Origin: Verrucomicrobiaceae bacterium
GTDB lineage: Bacteria; Verrucomicrobiota; Verrucomicrobiia; Verrucomicrobiales; Verrucomicrobiaceae
Reading direction: 5' to 3'
Length of the DNA stretch: 64,000 bases
Assembly (NCBI GenBank): GCA_027486585.1
Contig: JAIXOU010000039.1
Coordinates: 29,398-93,397, forward strand
The translations under genes and the position numbers were made by a program. This document shows positions 25,378 to 34,029 of the stretch, piece after piece; position 1 is the stretch's first letter; the number at the start of each line of letters is the position of its first letter. The notes beneath the pieces were generated by a model. It did not search any database and was not told where the DNA came from. It saw only the letters and a list, made by a program, of their open reading frames with translations.

Positions 25378-27339
25378 TCAATTGACCGTATCCCGGATTT
25401 CTGGAGTGACCGGTGGGGCACTCACCGGTAGTAACTCATAGAGCACAAGACCGCCAGCCTCAGCGATAGGTTTGCAAAGCGCCTTCACACTTTTGGGCAG
25501 TTTATCGTCTGGCGTTTCCAGTAAGTGGCGGATGCCCAGCTTTCTAGCCAATCGAATCGACCAAGTGAAGGCTTTTTCTCCCGGCTCAGGCGGCAGCCAA
25601 ACAAGGGGAATATTGAATGCCTGGGCTGAAAAGAAGATCGAGGCACGCTGATCAATGGGATTGAGGCGCACGATACGTGACTCCAAATGCCCGCCGAGCA
25701 TGGCGTTTTTAGGTATCCACCAGGGACGATCCTGCACAGAGAAATAGCCGACAGGCTGACCCGCGAGGTGTTGCCGAATAGTGGCTATGTGCGCCATGTT
25801 CCAGGGTTCTGGGTCACGTCGTAGGGCTGGCCCTAGGATAGTTTGGCAGCCCATCGCCACAGCTGCCGCTAGCAGGCTGATAGCCACTAGGCGGGGCCAT
25901 TTTGAAGATGAAAGGGCCATTCCCAAAAGGCCACAGGCCCCCACGGGCATCACTAGCACGGCGTGTGTCATGAGCACGACGTGAAAACGATCCGCTAGGG
26001 TCATGGCATGAAGAGCAACGCATGCCCCCGCTAAACCGCACAGGCTCAACCAGCCGAGCATCTTTGTTTGGTGCGTGGATTTTGGTGCCTTGCCACGAAT
26101 GAGGGAAAAAACACCAACCATCAAAATGGCGGACAGCAGCAATGTCACCACTGAGTCCAGCGCACCAAATTTGACAGCGTCAAAGAGTTTCTGGACGGTG
26201 ATCAAAGACACGCCGTTACCGGTATTAAGAGGCAAGCTGGCCTGAAAGATAAAATGTACGGTGGCCCAGCCCGCAAGCGCCGTGGTGACGGCCAAAGCAC
26301 CTGTTTTAAACATACTAGCATCACGCCGCAGCAGGCCAAGCAGCGCTAATGGGGCTGCTGAAACCCCGACAACCGCCACTGTATGCGGAGCACTACATGC
26401 CGCAACGTAGATCATTCCCAGCGCCAGTGCAGACCGCTGAGACTGCCATAGTGCCAGCGATGTAAAAACAAGAATACCCTCGAATTTATATGGCAAAGTG
26501 AGTGCCACTGGCACACGCAGGTGATGGAAATTATCGAACGGTAGCCAGTGCATGAGCAGATCCATCAGCGTAGCCGATCGCAAAACGTTCACGGCAGTAA
26601 TCATCGCCCCGCCCATCAACAGCGCGCGGAGGGTGGAAAGCCGGAGTACGCTGCTAGCCAGAGCTCCGGCGCTGATGATCAGGAGGAAGTTCAGCACTGA
26701 ATTTGTCACCACCATCAGCGCTTGTGCGGCAGATAAAAACGTTACTGAGCGAATACCTACAGCCAGAAACAAACTTCCCCAATGATACCAGACATCTTGT
26801 ACGCCAATGGCCTCAGTGGTCTGATTTCCCATGAAGATAGACCAGGCATTGGCCGCCTTGGACTCAGGTAGAGCCACGACCATGTCCACAAAGTAGCCCA
26901 TGTCTTCATGCATACGAAAGATCTGACCTTCACCGTCAGTGTAGCGGAATGGCAGATGGAAAAATAACAGCAGCAGGCCACTCACAAAGGCCAAGCCAGC
27001 GATCTCTCGCCTTGTCCATTGCTCAGTCACTGGGACCGACTCGCTGAGCGCTCGGCGGCTGCGGAACCAAGCCGCGAGAAACAATTGACAGAGCGACAGC
27101 CACGCAAAATAGCTCACGCGCTGGAAGCAAACTGTGGCGATGAAGCCTTGCGCAAAAACCATTCCGCTAGTCAACATCACGGCCAGTCGGAGCATCTTTG
27201 GGCCTGGTAACAGCGTCCGCGGCACCAGCAGCCATCCCAGCATGATAAAGACACCGAGAGTGGCAAGAATGATCATGGGCGCTGCTAGGCCATCACGAAG
27301 GGTGTGTAGCAGATGAAATAGGGTGTCCAACATGATCAA
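25378..27339 (-). CDS. Large polytopic membrane protein, unknown function
   Basis: 653 residues with at least twelve predicted hydrophobic helices (for example MIILATLGVFIMLGWLLVP, IAGLAFVSGLLLLFFHLPF, LVAISLLAAAVAMGCQTILG), then a soluble C-terminal part (PVGYFSVQDRPWWIPKNAML ... VLYELLPVSAPP). The layout, many helices followed by a short extracytoplasmic domain, is like membrane glycosyltransferases and O-antigen-type polymerases, but no diagnostic motif was found. It lies between the flippase remnant and the acyltransferase, supporting a glycan-related role by context only. Confidence 0.75.
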   Translation of the reverse strand: MIMLDTLFHLLHTLRDGLAAPMIILATLGVFIMLGWLLVPRTLLPGPKMLRLAVMLTSGMVFAQGFIATVCFQRVSYFAWLSLCQLFLAAWFRSRRALSESVPVTEQWTRREIAGLAFVSGLLLLFFHLPFRYTDGEGQIFRMHEDMGYFVDMVVALPESKAANAWSIFMGNQTTEAIGVQDVWYHWGSLFLAVGIRSVTFLSAAQALMVVTNSVLNFLLIISAGALASSVLRLSTLRALLMGGAMITAVNVLRSATLMDLLMHWLPFDNFHHLRVPVALTLPYKFEGILVFTSLALWQSQRSALALGMIYVAACSAPHTVAVVGVSAAPLALLGLLRRDASMFKTGALAVTTALAGWATVHFIFQASLPLNTGNGVSLITVQKLFDAVKFGALDSVVTLLLSAILMVGVFSLIRGKAPKSTHQTKMLGWLSLCGLAGACVALHAMTLADRFHVVLMTHAVLVMPVGACGLLGMALSSSKWPRLVAISLLAAAVAMGCQTILGPALRRDPEPWNMAHIATIRQHLAGQPVGYFSVQDRPWWIPKNAMLGGHLESRIVRLNPIDQRASIFFSAQAFNIPLVWLPPEPGEKAFTWSIRLARKLGIRHLLETPDDKLPKSVKALCKPIAEAGGLVLYELLPVSAPPVTPEIRDTVN

Positions 27340-27399
27340 TGAAACTGTAACGATTTTTTAAACTGTTTCGTCTATACACGACTTTATAACACTACCTCT

Positions 27400-27834
27400 C
27401 TAGCGTAGTTGGTGCGCGGGCATACCCGCGACCTCCGCCCCGGCATTTACATCTTGAGTGACCACTGCGCCTGCGCCAATCATGGCCTCTTCTCCAATAG
27501 TCACTCTGCATAGTATGGCAGCACCGCTTCCAATCGATGCACCCTTACCTACGAGAGTGGGAACGACAGTCCAGTCTGCCTCGGTTTGAAGAACGCCGTC
27601 GTCGGTAGCACGGGGGACTCTATCATTCAAGACCTCGTCCTCCAGTGTGACTCCTTCACAGGTAAGGCTATCTGAAGGGACCTTGCAGCGTGCTTCAATG
27701 GGTGCGCCTTTTTGAATCTGTACAAAGATTCCGACCTTCGTTTCATCGCCAATCTGGAAACCGTAAAGATTGACCAGATCTGGTGGAAAAATCTGTAAAC
27801 GGTCTCCTTGGATAGTGGTTGAGGCGATGGGCAT
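27400..27834 (-). CDS. Hexapeptide-repeat acyltransferase (WlbB/WbpD-like), probably internally deleted
   Basis: 144 residues of left-handed beta-helix type. LYGFQIGDETKVGIFVQIQK, TCEGVTLEDEV, ASIGSGAAILCRVTIGEEAM and IGAGAVVTQDV fit acetyltransferases acting on UDP-linked aminosugars. Relatives read roughly EDEV-FVGHGVMFI-NDRxPRA; here the text jumps from EDEV to LNDRVPRA, so about eight residues including a conserved His are missing. The usual ILCGVTIG also reads ILCRVTIG. Activity is doubtful. GTGAATCAC lies 19 bases upstream of the start. Confidence 0.75.
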   Translation of the reverse strand: MPIASTTIQGDRLQIFPPDLVNLYGFQIGDETKVGIFVQIQKGAPIEARCKVPSDSLTCEGVTLEDEVLNDRVPRATDDGVLQTEADWTVVPTLVGKGASIGSGAAILCRVTIGEEAMIGAGAVVTQDVNAGAEVAGMPAHQLR

Positions 27835-28441
27835 AGGAGGAAGATATTAACTGTGAATCACACCATTAAAACGAATATTTTACAATTATTTATATTTATT
27901 ATAATTTTAATACAAAATGACGAGGCTTTTCTCAAGTCGAATCCCTGTGCTACCTGACTGGATCATGTCTTAAAAGGCGCGATGATCGGGTTTACCCCAC
28001 GAAGGCGCGCGAGCAGGATCTTGTATTTGACAAGATTCCGATTCCTAAAATGGTTATGGCTCTGGCTGGAGTCATCTACCTCGGATCTGGGTGTCTGATA
28101 GCTTCCTTTGGGTTAGTTCCTCCATTGCCTACAGAAATGGTAGATTCATTAAAAACCATTTTCAAGGGCACAGAACTGATTCTTTGCCAGAATCATCTGA
28201 ATCTTTGCCTAAACCCCATCATTGATCGTTACCGGTTCTCCTCTGCGGAATTGGCTCCAAAAAAGTGCTTTCAGGGCCATTTGGAGTAAACTCTCTTCTT
28301 GCCAAAAGGCAGAATGAATCGACTATGGCGACCCTTTTGTCCGGCAACCCTCTGGTTGTGCGGGACATCAGCCCGCCTTGATCCTCCGGAGTGGAAGATG
28401 ATGAGCGGTTCACCCACCAACACTCCCAACCCAACAATAGC
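27835..28441. other. 607-base intergenic region: AT-rich patch, tRNA-3'-like fragment, structured rpsA leader
   Basis: No convincing gene is seen here. Bases 27870-27920 are unusually AT-rich. GTGAATCAC occurs at 27853. Bases 27937-27954 read TCGAATCCCTGTGCTACC, like the T-loop and acceptor end of a tRNA without its 5' half. ATCTTGT-ATTTG-ACAAGAT is a small inverted repeat near 28018-28036. A 79-codon open frame at 28050 has no support. Bases 28300-28376 hold three small hairpins before rpsA. Confidence 0.5.
28300..28376 (+). promoter_or_regulatory. Structured leader upstream of rpsA (candidate cis-regulatory RNA)
   Basis: Three hairpins stand in series: TGCC-AAAA-GGCA (28300-28311), CAACC-CTCT-GGTTG (28345-28358) and GCGGG-ACATCAG-CCCGC (28360-28376). 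They end 66 bases before the rpsA ATG. Ribosomal protein S1 represses its own mRNA in gamma-proteobacteria, so an autoregulatory leader is plausible here. No known riboswitch consensus was matched. Confidence 0.35.
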
Positions 28442-30115
28442 ATGAGCGCACAAACACTCTCGGAAATGATCGCCGCATCATTCCGTGAACTCCACGAAGG
28501 ATCGATCGTTAAAGGTCGCATTCTTGAAATCAAACCGCAGGTCGTCCTCGTTGACATCGGTTACAAATCCGAAGGAGCTATCCCCTCCAACGAATTCGAA
28601 GATGAAGACATCCAAGTCGGTGACGAGATCGAGGTCCTCCTCGAGAAACTCGAAAACGATGAAGGCATGGTCGTTCTCTCCAAAGAGAAGGCTGCCTACA
28701 AACAAAACTGGGAAAAGATCGCTTCCGTGTTCCGCGATGGCGGACTCGTCAAAGGCAAGGTCAAGTCTGTCGTCAAAGGTGGCCTTATGGTCAACGTCGG
28801 CGTCGAAGCCTTCCTTCCTGGCAGCCAGATCGACATCATTCCACCGAAGGACCTCAACGAATACGTTGGCAAGGTCTTCGAATTCAAGATCGTCAAAATC
28901 AACGACGACCGCAAAAACATTGTCCTCTCCCGCCGCGAAGTTATCGAGGCAGAGCGCGCCGAGCAACGCCAGAAATTCCTCGAATCCGTTAACGCGGGTG
29001 ACAAGGTTATCGGCGTGGTCAAGAACATCACCGACTTCGGTGTCTTCGTGGACCTCAATGGCATGGACGGTCTCCTCCACATCACGGATATGTCGTGGGG
29101 CCGCCTGAACCACCCAACGGAATTGGTCGGTATCGGCCAGCGTCTGGAAGTGCAGATCTTGGAAGTGAACCGCGAGAAAGAGCGTGTTTCCCTTGGCCTG
29201 AAACAACTCCAGAACAACCCATGGGAAAACATCGAAGGCCGCTACCCAGTGGGCCAAAACGTCAAGGGCAAGGTCACCAAGCTCGTCGCTTACGGTGCCT
29301 TCTGTGAGATCGAAGAAGGGGTCGAAGGCCTCATCCACGTCTCCGAACTGTCCTGGACTAAGCGTATCGCTCGCCCATCTGACGTTCTCACTGTCGGTCA
29401 GGAAATCAATGCCGTCGTTCTTGGCATCAACAAGGACGAGCGCAAGATCAGCCTTGGCGTCCGTCAGCTTGACACCAATCCTTGGGATGACATCGACGTC
29501 CGCTACCCAGTAGGCACCCAGATCTCTCGCCCGGTCCGCAACCTCACCGCTTACGGTGCCTTTGTGGAACTGGAAGAAGGTATCGACGGCATGATCCACG
29601 TTTCTGACCTCAGCTGGACACGCAAGATCAATCACCCATCCGAAATGCTCAAAAAGGGCCAGGATGTGGAAGCTACCGTTCTCGGTATCGACAAAGCCAA
29701 TCAGCGCATCAGCCTCGGCATGAAGCAGCTCGATACCGACCCATGGTCGATCATCGACAACCGCTTCAAAGTCGGTGATGTCGTGAAGGGTAAAGTCGCC
29801 AAGATCGCCAGCTTCGGTGCCTTTGTGGAACTGGAAGGCGATATCGACGGTCTCGTCCATATCTCCCAGCTCAGCGAAGATCACGTGGCCAAGGTCAAGG
29901 ACATCATCAACGTCGGCGACGACGTCGAAGCTCGCGTCATCAAAGTGGACAAAGTGGAGCGCCGCATCGGCCTTTCCATCAAGGCCATGAACTACAGCGA
30001 AGCCGACATCCAGAAAGAAAGCCAAGCTTTCGAAGCCCTCCGCCCAAGCACCGACCTCGTCGGACTCGAGCAGGCCTTCAAGTTCGCCAGCGAAGAATGG
30101 CGTCCAGGCGAATAA
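28442..30115 (+). CDS. rpsA: 30S ribosomal protein S1
   Basis: 557 residues from ATG 28442 (MSAQTLSEMIAASFRELHEG). Six S1 OB-fold repeats can be followed by their G-x-V-x-x-x-x-x-x-G-x-F/L-V/D-V pattern, for example VKGRILEIKPQVVLVDIGYK, VIGVVKNITDFGVFVDLNG, VKGKVTKLVAYGAFCEIEEG and VKGKVAKIASFGAFVELEGD, the later ones joined by LGxKQLxxNPWxxI linkers. S1 brings mRNA to the 30S subunit. Strong codon bias (C/G third positions) suits a highly expressed gene. A strong terminator follows. Confidence 0.97.
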   Translation: MSAQTLSEMIAASFRELHEGSIVKGRILEIKPQVVLVDIGYKSEGAIPSNEFEDEDIQVGDEIEVLLEKLENDEGMVVLSKEKAAYKQNWEKIASVFRDGGLVKGKVKSVVKGGLMVNVGVEAFLPGSQIDIIPPKDLNEYVGKVFEFKIVKINDDRKNIVLSRREVIEAERAEQRQKFLESVNAGDKVIGVVKNITDFGVFVDLNGMDGLLHITDMSWGRLNHPTELVGIGQRLEVQILEVNREKERVSLGLKQLQNNPWENIEGRYPVGQNVKGKVTKLVAYGAFCEIEEGVEGLIHVSELSWTKRIARPSDVLTVGQEINAVVLGINKDERKISLGVRQLDTNPWDDIDVRYPVGTQISRPVRNLTAYGAFVELEEGIDGMIHVSDLSWTRKINHPSEMLKKGQDVEATVLGIDKANQRISLGMKQLDTDPWSIIDNRFKVGDVVKGKVAKIASFGAFVELEGDIDGLVHISQLSEDHVAKVKDIINVGDDVEARVIKVDKVERRIGLSIKAMNYSEADIQKESQAFEALRPSTDLVGLEQAFKFASEEWRPGE

Positions 30116-30148
30116 GCCTAGACATCCTGATTCATCAAAGATCCCCGG

Positions 30149-30177
30149 AGGGGCACCGCAAGGTGCCCCTCTTTTTT
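30149..30177 (+). terminator. Rho-independent terminator of rpsA
   Basis: AGGGGCACC (30149-30157), loop GCAA, GGTGCCCCT (30162-30170), then CTTTTTT. Nine GC-rich pairs with a stable GNRA tetraloop, 33 bases after the stop codon. Confidence 0.93.
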
Positions 30178-30226
30178 GGTTAGCGCACTTATCGTGATCT
30201 TGATATTTTCAAAGCATCATCAATCC

Positions 30227-30313
30227 TCTCGTTCTGGCGAAGGATCCTACGGCACGTAGGCGCACTCGCCAGAGTGCGGTGGATTGTGGGTGGCGAGGTA
30301 TTCCCGATCCTAC
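30227..30313. repeat. REP repeats near the 3' end of the NlpC/P60 gene
   Basis: An inverted REP half (TCTCGTTCTGGCGAAGGATC to CCTAC at 30250) is followed by GTAGGCGCACTCGCCAGAGT from 30256, identical to the copy at 21555 through the hairpin. The unit ends GATCCTAC at 30306-30313 and lacks the second hairpin, as if lost by recombination between GATCC repeats. The terminal CCTAC overlaps the stop codon of the opposite-strand NlpC/P60 gene. Confidence 0.7.
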
Positions 30314-30813
30314 AGACCAGGAGGATGACGCTGAACGTAGCCTTTTGTGGGACGGGAACGAGTGGACCATTTGGGGCCTTCGTTTTCGCCATTGTAACCA
30401 GTATCTAGGCGCAGACCGGCAATGATGATGAAGGTATGGCCGCTTTTTGCATAAACAGTCATGTATTTGCCCGCGCCAGCACGGCCATACTTGCGCAGGC
30501 TATCCGAGGTGCCGACAGAACCGATCAATCCAGCCCCATGCAAAGCATAGGAGACGGTTCCAGAGCAATCGTAACCCGTGTCTTTGAATGAGGCATGGCC
30601 ACCACCGTATTTGTAAGGCTTGCCGACGATCTCATTCGCAGCACTGATGGCCTGCATCACTTTTTTGGGCAAACCTGCTGGTGGCACGGCTTTTCCACCG
30701 ACGATCACGGCGGTCTTTCCGCGGACATACTGATACTCCCAACGCTTGGGCTTGGAAGAACAACTGCTCAGAAAGATGATGGCGGCGATGAAGCAGATGT
30801 GTTTTGAAGTCAT
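30310..30813 (-). CDS. NlpC/P60 peptidoglycan hydrolase lipoprotein
   Basis: 167 residues. Lipobox LSSC (Cys18) marks a lipoprotein. The NlpC/P60 domain has the catalytic Cys83 in GYDCSGTVSYAL and His126 in KSGHTFIIIAG; GKPYKYGGGH lies before the Cys as in the family. It would cut peptide stems of peptidoglycan from the periplasm. The C-terminus is short, ending KGYVQRHPPGL, and its stop codon lies in a REP repeat, so the 3' end may have been remodelled by the repeat. Confidence 0.88.
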   Translation of the reverse strand: MTSKHICFIAAIIFLSSCSSKPKRWEYQYVRGKTAVIVGGKAVPPAGLPKKVMQAISAANEIVGKPYKYGGGHASFKDTGYDCSGTVSYALHGAGLIGSVGTSDSLRKYGRAGAGKYMTVYAKSGHTFIIIAGLRLDTGYNGENEGPKWSTRSRPTKGYVQRHPPGL

Positions 30814-30944
30814 GATCTTTGAGCGAGTTTAGAAAGCAGACTAACATCAACCTGCAACCTAGGTATCGTTCAGCAAGTTTTTCTGAATAAGCCTGTCTAT
30901 TCAGGGATCATTGGCCATCGCTCAATCTGTGTTTAGAATGTCGA

Positions 30945-31643
30945 ATGCGAATCTCAGAAATTTTTTATTCAGTCCAGGGTGAGGGGGGGCTAACAGGCGT
31001 GCCTTCCGTGTTTGTGCGCACCTCTGGCTGCAATCTTCGCTGTGATTGGTGTGATACTCCTTATGCTTCTTGGTCGCCTGAAGGTCCTGAGATGAGTCTG
31101 GGCCAGATTGTCGAGGCTGTATCGCAGTATTCTGCGAGGCATGTCGTGATCACGGGTGGAGAGCCGATGGTAGCCAAGGAAATTCGTGAATTGATTGCTC
31201 TTTTTCAAGAGCAAGGAACGCATGTGACCGTGGAGACGGCGGGAACTGTTTCTCCAGATGGCTTAACCGTCGATTTGGCCTCACTGAGTCCGAAGTTAGC
31301 GAATTCGACCCCAAGCCTAGAGAAAGCCGGAGCTGCCTGGGTAAAGAGACATGAGCAGACGCGCCTCCAGCCGGACGTGCTGCGGGCTTGGATCGAGTCC
31401 TCTCGAGACTACCAGTTGAAATTCGTGATCTCTTCTGAGGCTGATTTGATCGAGGCCCAAAGCGTGGTGACAAGCATTGGCATTCCGATCCTGCCAGAGA
31501 AGATCCTGCTAATGCCGGAGGGCGTCTCGATGGAGGTCATGCGCACTCGATACCCACTTTTGATCCAGGCTTGTCTGAGCCATGGCTATAGGCTCAGTCC
31601 GCGTCTGCACATTGAGCTATTCGGAAACAAGCGCGGGACTTGA
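30945..31643 (+). CDS. queE: 7-carboxy-7-deazaguanine synthase
   Basis: 232 residues. Radical-SAM enzyme in synthesis of the queuosine/archaeosine precursor preQ0. Seen: ISEIFYSVQGEGGLTGVPSV (substrate-binding start), the 4Fe-4S motif SGCNLRCDWCDTPY (Cys29, Cys33, Cys36), VVITGGEPM (SAM-binding GGE motif), VTVETAGT and LSPKLANSTP. No other queuosine gene is in the window. The ATG at 30945 is in the expected place for the family. Confidence 0.95.
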   Translation: MRISEIFYSVQGEGGLTGVPSVFVRTSGCNLRCDWCDTPYASWSPEGPEMSLGQIVEAVSQYSARHVVITGGEPMVAKEIRELIALFQEQGTHVTVETAGTVSPDGLTVDLASLSPKLANSTPSLEKAGAAWVKRHEQTRLQPDVLRAWIESSRDYQLKFVISSEADLIEAQSVVTSIGIPILPEKILLMPEGVSMEVMRTRYPLLIQACLSHGYRLSPRLHIELFGNKRGT

Positions 31644-31691
31644 ATGGTCAGAATTGGTTCCTCATTCGTTGGGAATGGCTGAAAATTGTTC

Positions 31692-31711
31692 CTTTCACGC
31701 ATTTGTGAAAG
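31692..31711. promoter_or_regulatory. Inverted repeat upstream of TonB-dependent receptor
   Basis: CTTTCAC-GCATTT-GTGAAAG: 7-base arms with a 6-base spacer, 55 bases before the receptor ATG at 31767. Size and spacing suit a dimeric repressor or activator. It does not match a Fur box. Confidence 0.4.
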
Positions 31712-31766
31712 CACAGTCGTGACAGCTAAAGGCGCAGGCGCTTTAACTGATGGTCTTCACAAGATC

Positions 31767-33893
31767 ATGCATCAGCTATCATTCGCCATCCTTCTAGCCT
31801 CAACACTAGCCGCCGCCCAAGAGCCGACATCGTCCACTGAGACGACTGAAAAACTTCCTGAAATGGTCATCACCGCCACTCGTGGTCAGACAGACCTTTT
31901 GAAAGTGCCTTCCGTGGTCCGCACATTGACAGCTGAGCAGCTCCAAGAACGTCAGGTGCGCACGCTGCCAGAAGCACTGCGCGAAGTGCCTGGCGTGAAT
32001 GTACAAAAAACCTCCAACGGCCAAGGATCACCCTTCATTCGTGGATTCACGGGTTTCAGAAATCTGGCGCTCATTGATGGCATTCGTTTTAACAACTCGA
32101 CCTTCCGTGATGGACCCAACCAATACTGGAATACCATCGACTCTTATGCCATCGACCGCATCGAATTAGTGCCTGGTCAGGGGAGTGTGCTCTATGGAAG
32201 TGATGCGATTGGCGGCACGTTGAACATGTTCACAAAAGGATCGGGTTATCTCACGGAGCAACCTGGCTTTTTCTTCCACGGACTCACCTCCTATCGTGGG
32301 TCTACGGCAGAGGAGAGTAATGTAGCGCATCAAGAGATCCAGTTTGGTGAAGGAGGGAAATGGGGCTTCCATCTCGGTGCCAGTCTGAAATCCTTTGGAG
32401 ATGTGCACGATGCGAAGCTAGGCGATCAACCTCACACAGGTTATGATGAATGGGCCTATGATGCCAAATTGGAGGTCTCTCTTGATCCGAACTGGACTCT
32501 GACAGCCGTCCATCAGCAGCTACGTCAAAATGATGTCTGGCGCACGCATGCCACGATTTATGGCATCTCCTATGAAGGCAGCACCATTGGCACCGATCTC
32601 AAACGCAGTTTTGATCAAGAACGCTCGCTATCTTACCTCCGCTTGGCCGGGCAGGATCTAGACGGTTTTATCGACAGCGTCAGCTTCACGGTCTCCCTCC
32701 AAACAACGAGTGAGGATGAGGATCGTATCCGTCGTCGTTCCGAAAACCGCGTGGACTACAATCAGACTCGCCTTTCTACTATTGGCTTTGATCTGCAATT
32801 CCAAAGTCAGACACCCCTGGGCCGCTTAACGTATGGGGCAGACTACTTCCGTGACTCCGTGAATAGTGCCAGTCAGCGCTATCGTCTGAATGGCACACTG
32901 AACTCAATTGGCATTCAAGGGCCTGTGGGCGATGACTCCACCTATCACCTGCTGGGCTTGTATCTCCAGGATGAGATCGACCTTGGTGACCGCGTTCACC
33001 TCTTTGTCGGGGGACGCTACACTTACGCCAAAGCCAGCGTTGGGATTTACAATGACAGAGGTATAGCCAAAAGCGACAAAGATGACTGGAGAAACTATTC
33101 TGCCAGCGCGCGGGTGACGGTGGATCTGGATGAAAAAGACCAATATCGCTTTTATGCTGGAGTATCTCAGGGTTTCCGAGCGCCGAATCTTTCCGATCTG
33201 AGTCGCTTTGACTTAGCTCGTAATGGCGAGCAGGACATTCCATCTGTAGGATTGAGCCCAGAAAAGTATATCAACTTTGAATTAGGTCTCAAAGCCGATA
33301 CCGAGCACTTCAGTGGTAACTTGGGTTACTTTTACACACTCATTGACGATATGATTATTCGTCATTATACGGGTAAGTCAACCCCTCTACCTAACCCTAG
33401 ACCATTGGTAGAGAGGCGTAATGGTGGCAATGGCTACATGCATGGCATCGAGCTTAGTGGGCAGTATCGCTTCAACCCGAGCTGGTCTGTTTTTGGCCAT
33501 ATGACCTGGACTGAAGGTCGCGTGGAGCAGTTCGTCGGCAACAGTGTGACAAAGAAACAAATGGAGCCAATCAGCCGCGTGGTGCCGATCATGTGGCGTG
33601 CGGGTGTGCGCTGGCAGACGGTAGATCGCCGCTATTGGACCGAATTGGTAGCCCTCGGTCAGTCGGATGCAGATCGTCTGAATTCGGGTGACCAATTCGA
33701 CTCCCAGCGCATCCCACCGAATGGCAATCCAGGTTTTGTCTGGCTGACTTTACGCGGTGGGGTACAAGTCACCCAAAATCTCGATGTCACCGTTGCTCTA
33801 GAGAACCTTTTGGATCGTCAGATCCGCTACGCTGGGTCTGGATCCAATGAGGCCGGTTTTGGTGCTGTTCTTGGTGCTACGGTGAAGTGGTAA
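31767..33893 (+). CDS. TonB-dependent outer-membrane receptor
   Basis: 708 residues from ATG 31767 (MHQLSFAILLASTLAAAQEP), which gives a proper signal peptide. After a possible TonB box (PEMVITATRGQ) comes a plug domain: LPEALREVPGVNVQKTSNGQ, FIRGFTGFRNLALIDGIRFN, IDRIELVPGQGSVLYGSDAI and GGTLNMFTK. The barrel follows and ends ATVKW, with a terminal aromatic residue as is normal for outer-membrane insertion. The layout is nearest the haem/siderophore receptor group, but the ligand cannot be fixed. An inverted repeat upstream may bind its regulator; a terminator follows. Confidence 0.93.
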   Translation: MHQLSFAILLASTLAAAQEPTSSTETTEKLPEMVITATRGQTDLLKVPSVVRTLTAEQLQERQVRTLPEALREVPGVNVQKTSNGQGSPFIRGFTGFRNLALIDGIRFNNSTFRDGPNQYWNTIDSYAIDRIELVPGQGSVLYGSDAIGGTLNMFTKGSGYLTEQPGFFFHGLTSYRGSTAEESNVAHQEIQFGEGGKWGFHLGASLKSFGDVHDAKLGDQPHTGYDEWAYDAKLEVSLDPNWTLTAVHQQLRQNDVWRTHATIYGISYEGSTIGTDLKRSFDQERSLSYLRLAGQDLDGFIDSVSFTVSLQTTSEDEDRIRRRSENRVDYNQTRLSTIGFDLQFQSQTPLGRLTYGADYFRDSVNSASQRYRLNGTLNSIGIQGPVGDDSTYHLLGLYLQDEIDLGDRVHLFVGGRYTYAKASVGIYNDRGIAKSDKDDWRNYSASARVTVDLDEKDQYRFYAGVSQGFRAPNLSDLSRFDLARNGEQDIPSVGLSPEKYINFELGLKADTEHFSGNLGYFYTLIDDMIIRHYTGKSTPLPNPRPLVERRNGGNGYMHGIELSGQYRFNPSWSVFGHMTWTEGRVEQFVGNSVTKKQMEPISRVVPIMWRAGVRWQTVDRRYWTELVALGQSDADRLNSGDQFDSQRIPPNGNPGFVWLTLRGGVQVTQNLDVTVALENLLDRQIRYAGSGSNEAGFGAVLGATVKW

Positions 33894-33929
33894 CCGCTTC
33901 TCAGGAACTTCACTCATCCGCTTTCACAG

Positions 33930-33965
33930 AAAGCTCCGAGTCGCAATTTTGACTCGGAGCTTTTT
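33930..33965 (+). terminator. Rho-independent terminator of the TonB receptor gene
   Basis: AAAGCTCCGAGTC (33930-33942), loop GCAATTTT, GACTCGGAGCTTT (33951-33963), with the T-run TTTTT at 33961-33965. Thirteen pairs, 36 bases after the stop. Confidence 0.93.
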
Positions 33966-34029
33966 GTTGTTCACACGATGCGTGGGTTCATCTTTGATTG
34001 CTTGATCACAAGCAACGGAGGTCGCTTAT

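Noticed and set aside
27937..27954. A complete tRNA gene at the tRNA-like fragment
   Set aside because: There is no D-arm, anticodon arm or 5' acceptor strand upstream; only the 3' end resembles a tRNA.
28050..28289. 79-codon open frame in the region before rpsA
   Set aside because: Weak start, no family, and it runs into the region of leader structure; probably not a gene.
28341..28376. SAM-type riboswitch suggested by CCGGCAACC before rpsA
   Set aside because: The rest of the conserved SAM core is missing, and rpsA is not a methionine gene.
28478..30025. A 515-codon open frame antisense to rpsA
   Set aside because: It is the mirror of a highly biased S1 gene; its acidic, low-complexity translation shows no family, start signal or promoter.
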